Shown: positions 1 to 7,393 of the stretch, one piece after another
Position numbering within the stretch: position 1 is the stretch's first letter
Layout of the letters: each line of letters starts with the position of its first letter
Origin: Pseudomonadota bacterium
GTDB taxonomy: Bacteria > Myxococcota > Polyangia > Polyangiales > Polyangiaceae
Assembly (NCBI GenBank): GCA_023419055.1
Contig: JAEZYO010000814.1
Coordinates: 1-13,224, forward strand
Length of the DNA stretch: 13,224 nucleotides
Reading direction: 5' to 3'
Translations under genes and position numbers: made by a program
The notes under the pieces: generated by a model
The model's database searches: none
The model's input: only the letters and a program-made list of their open reading frames with translations
Told to the model about the DNA's origin: nothing

Positions 1-3
1 CGT

Positions 4-1773
4 CTACCCTCGGCGCGGTCGCGTCAGAGCGTCCCTCAGCCCCTCGCACCGGCGCAGCAGAGGGCCGGCGTTCGCTTGACGAAATACCACTTCTGCGGCG
101 CCGAGCTCGAGCTCGGCGGCGGTCGGATCATCGGCTTCGACCAACACCTCGCAGAGCCTGAGCCGCACGTCCGCCGCACGGACATGGGCGCCGATCTCGA
201 GCCATTCGGCGGCGCTCTTTCGCAGCGCGAGCTCTGCTCGAATCAAGTCGCCGGCGCGAAGCGCCACCTCCGCCTCAGCGCGCGAGATCTCGGCGCCTAT
301 GGCGCGTGAGGCGCGGAGCTCCGAGCTCGCGCCGAGCTCGGTCAGCGCGGTTTCGGCGCGATCGAGGCGACCGATCCTGGCGGCGATGCGGGCCAGCACG
401 GCCAACATCGAGCCTCGGCGCTGGCCGTCGGTCCAAGTAGGCTGGGCGAGGGCCCGCTCGAGCTGCTTGAGCGCAGACTCGTGCTCTCCGCGCGCTTCGA
501 GGAGCAGGCTCAGGCCTGGCTGAGGGTTCCAGCCGAGCCGATGAGCTTCTCGGAAGGCCCGCTCGGCGCCGTCCAGGTCACCGCGCGAGAGCAGGATCTC
601 CCCGAGCACCCGGCACGCGTCACCTTCACAAAACGGGCCGACCACGGCCAGCTGCTCGCGCGCACGGCGCACCTCGTCCTCCGCGACGGCGAGCTCACCG
701 CGCAGCGCGAGGATTTCGCCGCGGTGCAGGCGGCACAAGGCCGGGTAGCAGTAGGAGGCGTGTCGCTCGCACCAGCGGGTGAACTGATCGGTCCACTGGC
801 CCGCGCGGTGGTGATCGCCCAGGTGCAGGTACGCCCAGATCACCGAGCAGAACACGATGCCGCTCACCCAGGGGCTGATACGCCCGGCGAGCGTCGCGGC
901 CCCCGCCTCGTCGTGCAGGCGCAATCCGACGCGCACCTCACCCTGGGCGATGAGGATGTGGCCGTGATAGATCAGTCCGAGACAATGGAGATCGGGATCG
1001 TCGATGCGCTCGGCGATCTCGAGCGCCACGCGAGCCCGCGCGCGACACTCGTCGAGCTGCCCCTCGAAGAGGGCGAGGCGACTCGCGAGCCACTCCGCGA
1101 GACCGTGCTGCTTGCCCTCCGGCAACCCTCGGAGGTAAGTGCGCGCGCGCTCGTGCCAGCCCCGCGCGACGGCGAGCTCGCGTGCTTCGAGCCGGACGTT
1201 CGTGAGGAGCAAGGCGGCGCGAGCCGCGCTTTCCCGATCATGGGCGCCTTCGAATGCAGCGACCGCCCGTTCGAGCGGACCGAACGACAGCTCGGGCCTG
1301 CCGGCGCACATCGCGGCGGTCCCCCAAGCTTCCCAGTCCGCCCCGGACAGCAGGCTCTTGTCCGAGATCGCCTGGAAGGCTTCGAGCGCGCGGTCCCAAA
1401 GTCCCGAGTCGGCGAGCTCCCTCGCTTCGAGCCTGCGCGGACCGGGAGCGACTGCGGGCTCGGGCGCCTCCGTGGAGGGGCTCTCGCAAAAGCGGTAGCC
1501 GCGCCGCGCGAAGGTCTGGACGGCGTTCTCGAGCCCGCCTTCTCGCAACACCCCGCGGAGTAGACTCACCGCGCGCTGCAGCGAGCCGTCCGTCACGGCG
1601 GTGCCCTCCCAGAGCTTCTCGAGCAGCTCGTCCTTGGGGACCACGCGTTCGCGCTGCCGCACGAGGTAGACCAGGAGGTCGAAGACGAGCGGTTGGAGGG
1701 GCTGCTCTCGTCCGTCGAGCAGCAGGGTTCGACCGTCTTCGTCGAGCACGAAACGACCGAAAGAAAGCCTCAT
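4..1773 (-). CDS. Winged-helix transcriptional regulator with long TPR-like C-terminal region
   Basis: Predicted cytoplasmic DNA-binding regulator of 589 residues. Residues 1-95 form an OmpR/PhoB-type winged helix (Trans_reg_C). A short N-terminal beta stretch precedes the 'LQPLVFDLLVYLV' helix, a recognition-helix region lies at about 61-76 ('TDGSLQRAVSLLRGVL'), and the wing is 'TFARRGYRF' at 87-95. A proline/alanine linker follows. From about 105 to the end there are repeated helical pairs of TPR character. Their central part ('WCERH', 'CRLHRGEILALRGELAVAE') resembles the TPR tails of many LuxR- and cyclase-type regulators. No receiver, kinase, ATPase or membrane segment is visible, so the signal is probably sensed by the TPR part through a protein or ligand; this is inference. 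The ATG at 1773 is chosen because the winged helix starts right there and a longer reading would cross the oppositely oriented DUF4242 gene. The start has no obvious ribosome-binding site. The stop lies at 4-6, so the gene is complete. It is divergent from the DUF4242 gene and may control it. Confidence 0.88.
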   Translation of the reverse strand: MRLSFGRFVLDEDGRTLLLDGREQPLQPLVFDLLVYLVRQRERVVPKDELLEKLWEGTAVTDGSLQRAVSLLRGVLREGGLENAVQTFARRGYRFCESPSTEAPEPAVAPGPRRLEARELADSGLWDRALEAFQAISDKSLLSGADWEAWGTAAMCAGRPELSFGPLERAVAAFEGAHDRESAARAALLLTNVRLEARELAVARGWHERARTYLRGLPEGKQHGLAEWLASRLALFEGQLDECRARARVALEIAERIDDPDLHCLGLIYHGHILIAQGEVRVGLRLHDEAGAATLAGRISPWVSGIVFCSVIWAYLHLGDHHRAGQWTDQFTRWCERHASYCYPALCRLHRGEILALRGELAVAEDEVRRAREQLAVVGPFCEGDACRVLGEILLSRGDLDGAERAFREAHRLGWNPQPGLSLLLEARGEHESALKQLERALAQPTWTDGQRRGSMLAVLARIAARIGRLDRAETALTELGASSELRASRAIGAEISRAEAEVALRAGDLIRAELALRKSAAEWLEIGAHVRAADVRLRLCEVLVEADDPTAAELELGAAEVVFRQANAGPLLRRCEGLRDALTRPRRG

Positions 1774-1944
1774 CCAGAGGGGCGAGTACCCAATCCGCTC
1801 GAGGGGAGCAACCGATAAGGAATTGGTCAGGTCGCGAAAAGGACTTTCCGGGGCGGTTGTCGCAAGTTCAGGGGGCAAGCGGGCAGGGCGCGGCCCTTCC
1901 CGCAAGAAACGCTCTCGAACGTAACCGAGGAAAGGAAATCGACC
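1774..1944. promoter_or_regulatory. Divergent intergenic region between regulator and DUF4242 gene
   Basis: These 171 bases separate the start codons of two divergent genes, so promoters for both should lie here. The part around 1815-1865 is visibly less GC-rich than the flanks. I could not identify a convincing -35/-10 pair or sigma-54 element on either strand. The gene on the right has a purine-rich ribosome-binding site (GAGGAAAGGAAA, about 1927-1938) just before its ATG. The role as a shared regulatory region is inferred from layout only. Confidence 0.45.
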
Positions 1945-2232
1945 ATGTACACCTATGTCATCACGCGCGCGAACGGTTGGGCCAACTTGGAGGAGCTGAA
2001 GGCGGCGGGCGCCGTGTCGGCGAAGATCGGAAACGAGGAAATGCCCGACAAGGTCCGCTGGATCCGCAGCTACGTCACCCAACACGAGGGCGGGCGCATC
2101 GGGACCGTGTGCGTCTACCAGGCGACCGATCCCGAGGCGATTCGCGAGCACGCGCGCCGCGTCGGCATGCCCGCGGACGCGATCACCCCGGTCGTGGACA
2201 CCGTGATCGTGCGTCCGGATCCGACCAACTGA
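1945..2232 (+). CDS. DUF4242 family small protein (SCO4226 nickel-binding family)
   Basis: A 95-residue soluble protein with no signal peptide. The core (about residues 30-95) has the DUF4242 pattern: a 'VRWIRSYVTQ' strand, 'GTVCVYQATDPEAIREHARRVGMPADAITPV' covering a strand and helix, and a C-terminal strand with 'VRPDP'. The family has a ferredoxin-like alpha/beta fold. Its characterised member, SCO4226 of Streptomyces coelicolor, binds nickel; most members have no known function, and nickel binding here is not shown. The N-terminal 30 residues are longer than in the simplest members. The ATG at 1945 follows a purine-rich ribosome-binding site at good spacing. It is the first gene after the divergent regulator and lies 86 bases before the methyltransferase on the same strand, so the two may be co-transcribed. 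Confidence 0.85.
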   Translation: MYTYVITRANGWANLEELKAAGAVSAKIGNEEMPDKVRWIRSYVTQHEGGRIGTVCVYQATDPEAIREHARRVGMPADAITPVVDTVIVRPDPTN

Positions 2233-2234
2233 GA

Positions 2235-2274
2235 CCCGCTCCGGAGTCCGCGCCTCGTCGCAGCCCGAGCGGGC
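2235..2274 (+). other. Intercistronic stem-loop between DUF4242 and methyltransferase genes
   Basis: CCCGCTC at 2235-2241 is the reverse complement of GAGCGGG at 2267-2273, giving a 7-bp stem with a 25-base loop. An alternative small hairpin (GCCCG..CGGGC, 2263-2274) shares the right arm, so the two are mutually exclusive. No U-tract follows. It could tune read-through or RNA stability between the two genes; in GC-rich DNA such pairs also arise by chance. Confidence 0.25.
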
Positions 2275-2318
2275 GGCGGGGCGCGGCTTCGGGTGGAACC
2301 GAAAAACAGGACTCGAAC

Positions 2319-3110
2319 ATGGCCATCACCGCACCTTCAGGCTTCGACGTCGCACGGCTCCGCGACGCCATCCGAACCACCTACGAGCGCGTCGCTCGCG
2401 ATCCGAGCGGCGCCTTTCACTTCCACCGCGGTCACGCTTACGCCGTCGAACGCCTGGGCTACGACGACGCCGAGCTCGCCGCGCTGCCCCGGGAGTCGAC
2501 CGCACGCTTTGCCGGGGTGGGCAACCCGCTGTCGATCGGCGCGATCGCTCCGGGCGAGACGGTGCTCGATCACGCGTGCGGCGCCGGCGTGGATCTGCTG
2601 CTCGCGGCGCGTCGCGTCGGGCCCTCGGGGCTTGCCATCGGCGTCGACATCACGGTCGGCATGCGCGCCGTGGCCGCGCGCGCGGCTCTCGAGGCCGGCC
2701 TCGACGATCGCGTGGAGATTCGCGCCGGCAGCTACGAGCACTTGCCGGTGGACAGCGAGAGCGTGGACGTCGTCATCTCGAACGGCGTCGTCAACCTGTC
2801 TCCGGACAAGCGGCAAGTCTTCGCGGAAATGTGGCGCGTCCTCCGGCCAGGTGGACGCCTCTACCTCGCGGACGTCGTCGTCGCTCGCGAGCTCAGGCTC
2901 GAGACGCGGCTGCGGCCGGAGCTCTGGGCGGCGTGCATCGCCGGTGCGCTCCCCGAATCCGAGCTCGTGACGCTCGGCAACGAGGTGGGCTTCGTCGACG
3001 CGCGCCTCGGAGCTCGCTTCGACTGTTTCGAGGGTACCAGCGCGGAACACGTGGTCAGTCGCGATCTCCACGTGCACGGGAGGAACTTTTTCGCGCGTAA
3101 ACCGCTGTAG
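2319..3110 (+). CDS. ArsM-like SAM-dependent methyltransferase (non-canonical cysteines)
   Basis: A 263-residue class I methyltransferase of the arsenite methyltransferase-like group. SAM-binding motif I is at 84-92 ('DHACGAGVD'), the acidic residue after strand 2 is D110 ('GVD'), 'EHLP' is at 140-143, '[14 protein letters not shown]' at 151-164, and '[13 protein letters not shown]' at 174-186. These match the ArsM layout closely. ArsM enzymes use conserved cysteines in the 'GCG.P' and 'SNCV.NL' segments and a third in 'C..GA'. Here the first is V67, the second is G156, and only the third (C206) remains. Arsenite methylation is therefore doubtful and the true substrate is unknown; a small organic or another metalloid substrate is possible. 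There is no signal peptide, so it should be cytoplasmic. ATG 2319 has only a weak ribosome-binding site (ACAGGA). It lies between the DUF4242 gene and the UvrA-like gene on the same strand. Confidence 0.85.
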   Translation: MAITAPSGFDVARLRDAIRTTYERVARDPSGAFHFHRGHAYAVERLGYDDAELAALPRESTARFAGVGNPLSIGAIAPGETVLDHACGAGVDLLLAARRVGPSGLAIGVDITVGMRAVAARAALEAGLDDRVEIRAGSYEHLPVDSESVDVVISNGVVNLSPDKRQVFAEMWRVLRPGGRLYLADVVVARELRLETRLRPELWAACIAGALPESELVTLGNEVGFVDARLGARFDCFEGTSAEHVVSRDLHVHGRNFFARKPL

Positions 3111-3207
3111 CTTCTGATTGCAGGATGGCACGAGCATTGCAATTCTCGCAAATGTGCCCCCGGATGACTCGGTAGTCACTTCGGTCCCCGATGTTCGAGA
3201 GGGCTTC

Positions 3208-5682
3208 GTGACGGTGCGAGGGGCCCGCGAGCACAACCTGAAGAATGTCGACGTGGACATTCCACGGGGGAAGCTGGTCGTCTTCACCGGCGTCTCCGGT
3301 TCCGGGAAGTCCTCGCTCGCGTTCGGCACGCTCTACGCGGAAGCGCAGCGTCGGTACCTCGATTCGGTTTCGCCTTATGCTCGCCGGCTCTTCCACCAAC
3401 TGAGCGTCCCGGAGGTCGATCAGATCAACGGTCTCCCACCCGCGGTGGCGCTCGCTCAGCAGCGGGGTGGCGTCACCACGCGATCGTCGGTGGGGAGTGT
3501 CACCACGCTCTCGAATCTCCTGCGCATGCTCTACTCGCGCGCGGGAGACTATCCGCCGGGCCAGTCGATCCTCTACGCCGAGTCCTTCTCGCCGAACACC
3601 GCGGAGGGGGCGTGTCCGCGCTGCAGCGGGCTCGGCCGTATCTATGAAGTGAGCGAGAAGCTGATGGTCCCGGACGACTCGCTGACCATCCGGGAGCGGG
3701 CGGTGGCGGCGTGGCCCACCGCCTGGCAGGGGCAGAACCTGCGCGACATCTTGACGACGCTCGGACACGACGTCGACGTACCTTGGCGGAAGCTGCCGAA
3801 GCGGACGCGCGATTTCATCCTCTACACGGACGAACAACCGACGGTGCCCGTGTACGCGGGGTACACGCTGGAAGAGGTGAAGCGCGCGCTGAAGCGCAAG
3901 GAAGAGCCGAGTTACCAGGGCACGTTCTCGAGCGCCCGCCGTCACGTGCTGCACACCTTCACGACCTCGGAGAGCCCGCTGATGAAGCGCCGCGCAGCGG
4001 CCTTTCTGATCGCGACCGACTGCCCGCTTTGTCAGGGCAAGCGGCTCCGGACCGAGGCGCTGTCGATCAAGTTCGCCGGTCGAGACATCACCGAGCTCTC
4101 TCGCTTACCGTTGAAGCGGCTACATCGGCTGTTCGAGCCGTACGCTCGCGCGCGGGGAGGCGGGAACGTGGAGCTTGGCAGCGAGAAGGCGCTGGTCGTG
4201 AAGCGCATCGCGGAGGATCTCGAGCGGCGGCTGCGCGTCCTGCTCGATTTGGGTCTCGGTTACCTCGACGTGGAGCGCAGTACGCCGACGCTCTCTCCCG
4301 GGGAGCTCCAGCGCTTGCGGCTCGCCACCCAGGTCTGCTCGAGCCTATTCGGCGTGGTTTACGTGCTCGACGAGCCGTCCGCGGGGCTTCACCCGGCCGA
4401 CACCGAAGCGCTACTTCGCGCGCTCGACGGGCTGAAGGCGGCCGGGAATACGCTGTTCGTCGTCGAGCACGAGATCGACGTGATTTACCATGCGGACTGG
4501 GTCGTCGATATCGGGCCGGGCGCCGGTCAGCACGGCGGGCAGGTGCTCTACAGCGGCCCGCTCGGCGGGCTCGAACGCGTGACGGCGTCGGTGACGCGAG
4601 AGCACGTGTTCGGAAAGCGGCCCGCGTTGAAGCGCACGCCGCGGCCAGCGCGAGGATGGCTCCGGCTCTCGAGCGTCACTCGCAACAACCTCGAAGACCT
4701 CGACGTGGAGTTTCCGCTAGGCACTTTGACGTCCGTGACCGGAGTGTCGGGCTCGGGAAAGTCCACGCTCGTGAGCCAGGTCCTCGTGGGGCTACTGCGA
4801 GAGACGCTCGGTCAAGAACCAGCGGCCGAGGACAGCGACGTCGACGAGCTCGAACGCCGCGCAGACGCGGGCTTCGGTTCCGCCAGGTTGAGCGGCAACG
4901 AGGCCGTCAAGCGCCTGGTCCAGGTCGATCAGAGGCCGATCGGACGCACGCCGCGTTCGAACCTCGCGACGTACACCGGGCTCTTCGACGAAGTGCGGCG
5001 CTTGTTCGCCGGAACGCCGCTCGCCCGCAAGCGACGCTACGACGCCGGGCGCTTTTCGTTCAACGTCGCGCGGGGGCGCTGCGAAACCTGCAACGGGGAG
5101 GGCTTCGTGATGGTGGAGCTCTTGTTCCTGCCGAGCGTCTACTCACCTTGCCCCGCGTGCAAAGGTGCTCGTTACAACGAGGCGACGTTGGAGGTTCGCT
5201 ACCGGGACCGCAACATCGCCGAAGTGCTGGGCTTGACCGTCGACGAGGCTCGCGCCTTCTTCGAACGGGAGCCCGCACTGCTCCGGCCGCTCTCGACCCT
5301 GAAGGAGGTAGGACTCGGCTACTTGCGGCTGGGCCAACCCGCGACGGAGCTTTCCGGTGGTGAAGCGCAGCGCATCAAGCTTGCCACGGAGCTCCAGCGC
5401 TCGCAGCGCGTCGGCGCCGTCTATGTCCTCGACGAGCCGACCACGGGCCTTCATCCCGCCGACGTCGAGCGCTTGATGGCTCAGCTCGAGCAGCTCGTCG
5501 ATGCGGGCGCGACGGTGATCGTCGTCGAGCACGACCTCCAGGTCATCGCGCAAAGTGATCACATCATCGACCTCGGGCCGGGCGCCGGCGACGAAGGCGG
5601 CAAGGTCGTCGCGAGCGGAACTCCCGAGGTCGTGGCGCGCTCGAAGAAGAGTCGAACGGCGGAGTTCTTGCGCGGGATCTGA
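3208..5682 (+). CDS. uvrA: Class II UvrA (UvrA2/DrrC type), excinuclease ABC subunit A family ATPase
   Basis: A tandem ABC ATPase of the UvrA family that binds DNA lesions; class II members are linked to tolerance of DNA-binding drugs (DrrC for daunorubicin). With GTG 3208 it has 824 residues. Walker A1 is at 28-36 (GVSGSGKSS), signature 1 'LSPGE' at 362-366, and Walker B1 D388/E389. Walker A2 is at 512-520, signature 2 'LSGGE' at 715-719, and Walker B2 D742/E743. The C-terminal zinc module is complete (C625, C628, C648, C651), with further CxxC pairs at 136/139 and 272/275. The sequence runs from the first ATPase lobe ('[10 protein letters not shown]') almost directly into '[15 protein letters not shown]', so the roughly 120-residue UvrB-binding domain of canonical UvrA is missing. 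GTG 3208 is preferred because GAGAGGG lies just upstream, '[12 protein letters not shown]' matches UvrA N-termini, and the codons before it are poor in G/C at third positions. In-frame alternatives are GTG 3154 and TTG 3118. It follows the methyltransferase closely and may be in the same transcript. Confidence 0.93.
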   Translation: MTVRGAREHNLKNVDVDIPRGKLVVFTGVSGSGKSSLAFGTLYAEAQRRYLDSVSPYARRLFHQLSVPEVDQINGLPPAVALAQQRGGVTTRSSVGSVTTLSNLLRMLYSRAGDYPPGQSILYAESFSPNTAEGACPRCSGLGRIYEVSEKLMVPDDSLTIRERAVAAWPTAWQGQNLRDILTTLGHDVDVPWRKLPKRTRDFILYTDEQPTVPVYAGYTLEEVKRALKRKEEPSYQGTFSSARRHVLHTFTTSESPLMKRRAAAFLIATDCPLCQGKRLRTEALSIKFAGRDITELSRLPLKRLHRLFEPYARARGGGNVELGSEKALVVKRIAEDLERRLRVLLDLGLGYLDVERSTPTLSPGELQRLRLATQVCSSLFGVVYVLDEPSAGLHPADTEALLRALDGLKAAGNTLFVVEHEIDVIYHADWVVDIGPGAGQHGGQVLYSGPLGGLERVTASVTREHVFGKRPALKRTPRPARGWLRLSSVTRNNLEDLDVEFPLGTLTSVTGVSGSGKSTLVSQVLVGLLRETLGQEPAAEDSDVDELERRADAGFGSARLSGNEAVKRLVQVDQRPIGRTPRSNLATYTGLFDEVRRLFAGTPLARKRRYDAGRFSFNVARGRCETCNGEGFVMVELLFLPSVYSPCPACKGARYNEATLEVRYRDRNIAEVLGLTVDEARAFFEREPALLRPLSTLKEVGLGYLRLGQPATELSGGEAQRIKLATELQRSQRVGAVYVLDEPTTGLHPADVERLMAQLEQLVDAGATVIVVEHDLQVIAQSDHIIDLGPGAGDEGGKVVASGTPEVVARSKKSRTAEFLRGI

Positions 5683-5764
5683 GCAGCGGAGCAGCAAGGT
5701 GCGCTACCCGTCGGGTGTGTCGCGTGAGCCCGAGCTCCGGCACGGGGGATGCAGCGGTACCGTC

Positions 5765-6892
5765 ATGCCCCAAGAATCTCGACTCCGGATCGGTATGCTC
5801 GGTGGCGGTGCGTTCGGCCACTACGCCGTGCAAGAGCTGACCAGGTTGCCGGGCGTGGCGCTGGTCGCCATGGCAGAAACGCGCCGCGAGGCTTCCCAAG
5901 CGCTGGCTCGGCGGCTCGGTATCCCGCTCTTCAAGAGCGCGGCGGAGCTCGTGAAGATGGAGGACGTAGATTGGGTATATGTGGCGACGCCGCCATTTTT
6001 GCACCGGGAGCACGTCACGGCCGCGCTCGCGGCAGGGAAGCACGTGCTCTGCGAGAAGCCGCTGGCGCTCGACCTCGAGTCCGCGGACGAGATGCTGCGC
6101 TTGGCCGCCTCCAAAGGCGTTCTCTTGACGACGAATCTCATGCAGCGCTACGGCGCCTTCTTCGAACCGGTACGAGCGATCGTCCAGCAGGGCGTGCTCG
6201 GCACCTTTTTGCAGGGTTCGTTCGAAAACTACGCGAGCGACGAGGGACTCCACCCCGACCACTGGTTCTGGGATCCGGCCAAGAGCGGCGGGATCTTCGT
6301 CGAGCACGGCGTGCACTTCTTCGACATGCTCGCGGGCTGGTTCGGAGAAGGACGCGTGGTGGCGGCGCAGCGCAGCGTTCGAGCCGAGACGGGCGTCGAG
6401 GAGCAGGTGAACTGCACGGTGCGCTACCCGGGGGGCGGGCTCGTCACCTTTTATCACGGCTTCACCCAGCCGAGCCTGCTCGAGCGCCAGGCGTTCCGGC
6501 TGAGCTTCGAACGGGGTGACCTCCTGCTCGAAGAATGGATCCCGACCTCGCTGCGCCTTCACGGCATCGTGGACGACGAAGCGGCGCGTCGTGTGCGCGC
6601 GCTCTTGCCCGGTGCAAGCGTCGAGGTGCGGGAGCGCTACACGGGCGACGCCGCGCGCAAGACCATTCGCCACCGCGCCTTCCAGGCGACGCAGCGCATC
6701 GCCGTCGTCGCCTCCGGTGAGTCCAAGGACGCCCGCTACGCTCAGGCGCTGCGTGCGCTCTTCAGCGATCAGATCCGCCGGCTCCGGGAACCCGGATACG
6801 TTTCGCGGCTGACGGAAGCAAACGGTAGGGCTTCCCTCGCCGTGGCGGTGGAGGCGACGCGGCTCGCCGCCGAGCAGAGCGCCCTCGTTTAG
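5765..6892 (+). CDS. Gfo/Idh/MocA family NAD(P)-dependent oxidoreductase
   Basis: A 375-residue cytoplasmic dehydrogenase-like protein. The N-terminal Rossmann fold has GxGxxG at G13-G15-G18, followed by 'VYVATPPFLHREHV' and the signature 'CEKPLAL' with E97-K98-P99, where the lysine is the usual catalytic residue. The C-terminal alpha/beta domain begins after about residue 125. It has the motif 'GGIFVEHGVHFFD', in which the usual Asp is replaced by E180 while H184 is kept. The family oxidises or reduces sugars, inositols and related compounds with NAD(P); the substrate cannot be read from the sequence. ATG 5765 starts just before the first beta strand; the ribosome-binding site is weak. It lies 82 bases after the UvrA-like gene on the same strand, and a functional link is not evident. 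Its stop codon is inside the loop of a strong hairpin shared with the convergent GFA gene. Confidence 0.92.
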   Translation: MPQESRLRIGMLGGGAFGHYAVQELTRLPGVALVAMAETRREASQALARRLGIPLFKSAAELVKMEDVDWVYVATPPFLHREHVTAALAAGKHVLCEKPLALDLESADEMLRLAASKGVLLTTNLMQRYGAFFEPVRAIVQQGVLGTFLQGSFENYASDEGLHPDHWFWDPAKSGGIFVEHGVHFFDMLAGWFGEGRVVAAQRSVRAETGVEEQVNCTVRYPGGGLVTFYHGFTQPSLLERQAFRLSFERGDLLLEEWIPTSLRLHGIVDDEAARRVRALLPGASVEVRERYTGDAARKTIRHRAFQATQRIAVVASGESKDARYAQALRALFSDQIRRLREPGYVSRLTEANGRASLAVAVEATRLAAEQSALV

Positions 6893-6909
6893 GAGGAGCG
6901 CTCTGCTCG
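6871..6909. terminator. Strong hairpin between convergent genes, likely bidirectional terminator
   Basis: The left arm CGAGCAGAGCGC (6871-6882) and right arm GCGCTCTGCTCG (6898-6909) are perfectly complementary over 12 bp. Inside, CCTC (6883-6886) pairs with GAGG (6893-6896) after a single bulged A, leaving a six-base loop. The stem therefore has 16 bp. It begins in the last codons of the oxidoreductase gene, contains its TAG in the loop, and ends 7 bases before the stop of the convergent GFA gene. No U-tract follows on either side, so it is not a classic intrinsic terminator. Its position between convergent genes still argues for a shared 3'-end structure. Confidence 0.65.
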
Positions 6910-6916
6910 AGCCGAT

Positions 6917-7330
6917 TCATAGCGCGGGCGGCCCGGCTTCGAACTGCGGCAGGTCGTCGGTGATGGCGTCCCACGGAGCCTTCGAGCCCACGTGGATGTG
7001 GCGCTCCGGTCGGATGCCCGGGTCGGCGTCGAAGGAACCCAGAGGGATGACGGCGAAGCCGCGGGCTTCGTCGAAGCGCGGCATGGTCGAGCCGCAAACG
7101 CTGCAGAACCAGTGTGCGAAGAACTTGGCTTCGGGGAAGCGGTACTTCGTCAAGAGCTCTTCGCCGCGCAGGAATCGGAGTCCGTCGAGAGGGACCAGCA
7201 GGTTCGTGGCGTGGCCGGTGCCGCGCGTCTTGCGGCACCGGCTGCAGTGACAATGAGTGGCGCCTCTCGGCGTAGCCGTCATCTCGAACTCGATGCCGCC
7301 GCACAAACAGCTTCCGTGGACGTTCGTCAT
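6917..7330 (-). CDS. GFA family protein (glutathione-dependent formaldehyde-activating enzyme-like)
   Basis: A 137-residue zinc-binding protein of the GFA/CENP-V fold. The seven expected cysteines are present: C8 and C10 ('CLCGG'), C27, C29 and C32 ('HCHCSRC'), and C76 and C79 ('CSVCGS'). The segment 'RKTRGTGHATNLLVP' and the 'WFCSVCGSTMPRF' hairpin are typical. The founding member, Gfa of Paracoccus, was described as catalysing S-hydroxymethylglutathione formation. Most homologues have no demonstrated activity, so a formaldehyde role is not certain here. ATG 7330 fits the family N-terminus; a longer in-frame reading to 7381 is possible but adds residues without similarity. It is 63 bases downstream of the cytochrome gene on the same strand, so it may be the second gene of that transcript, and it converges on the oxidoreductase gene. 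Confidence 0.88.
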   Translation of the reverse strand: MTNVHGSCLCGGIEFEMTATPRGATHCHCSRCRKTRGTGHATNLLVPLDGLRFLRGEELLTKYRFPEAKFFAHWFCSVCGSTMPRFDEARGFAVIPLGSFDADPGIRPERHIHVGSKAPWDAITDDLPQFEAGPPAL

Positions 7331-7393
7331 GCGGCAAAGCCTACGCCATCCTGGACTAGGCGTGCAGGCGGCCGAGCTCATCCGGACCAGCGC

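Noticed and set aside
481..1563. Long plus-strand open frame of 360 codons
   Set aside because: It lies antisense to the regulator gene, has no recognisable motif, and is explained by the G/C third-position bias of the real gene.
1774..1944. Sigma-54 or sigma-70 promoter hexamers in the divergent region
   Set aside because: No pair with acceptable match and spacing was found on either strand.
1254..2318. Upstream extension of the methyltransferase frame
   Set aside because: The frame is open by chance. The extension is Arg-rich, overlaps the regulator and the DUF4242 gene, and lacks similarity; the methyltransferase fold starts after ATG 2319.
2337..3954. Two long minus-strand frames (2337-3329 and 3055-3954)
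   Set aside because: Antisense to the methyltransferase and UvrA-like genes, whose family motifs are unambiguous.
3711..5363. Plus-strand 550-codon frame inside the UvrA-like gene
   Set aside because: Arg/Ala-rich shadow of the UvrA frame without motifs.
5564..6673. Minus-strand 369-codon frame
   Set aside because: Antisense to the oxidoreductase gene, with no family pattern.
7331..7393. Possible hairpin (ACGCC/GGCGT) between cytochrome and GFA genes
   Set aside because: Only 5 bp with a long loop and several competing pairings; not strong enough to call a terminator.
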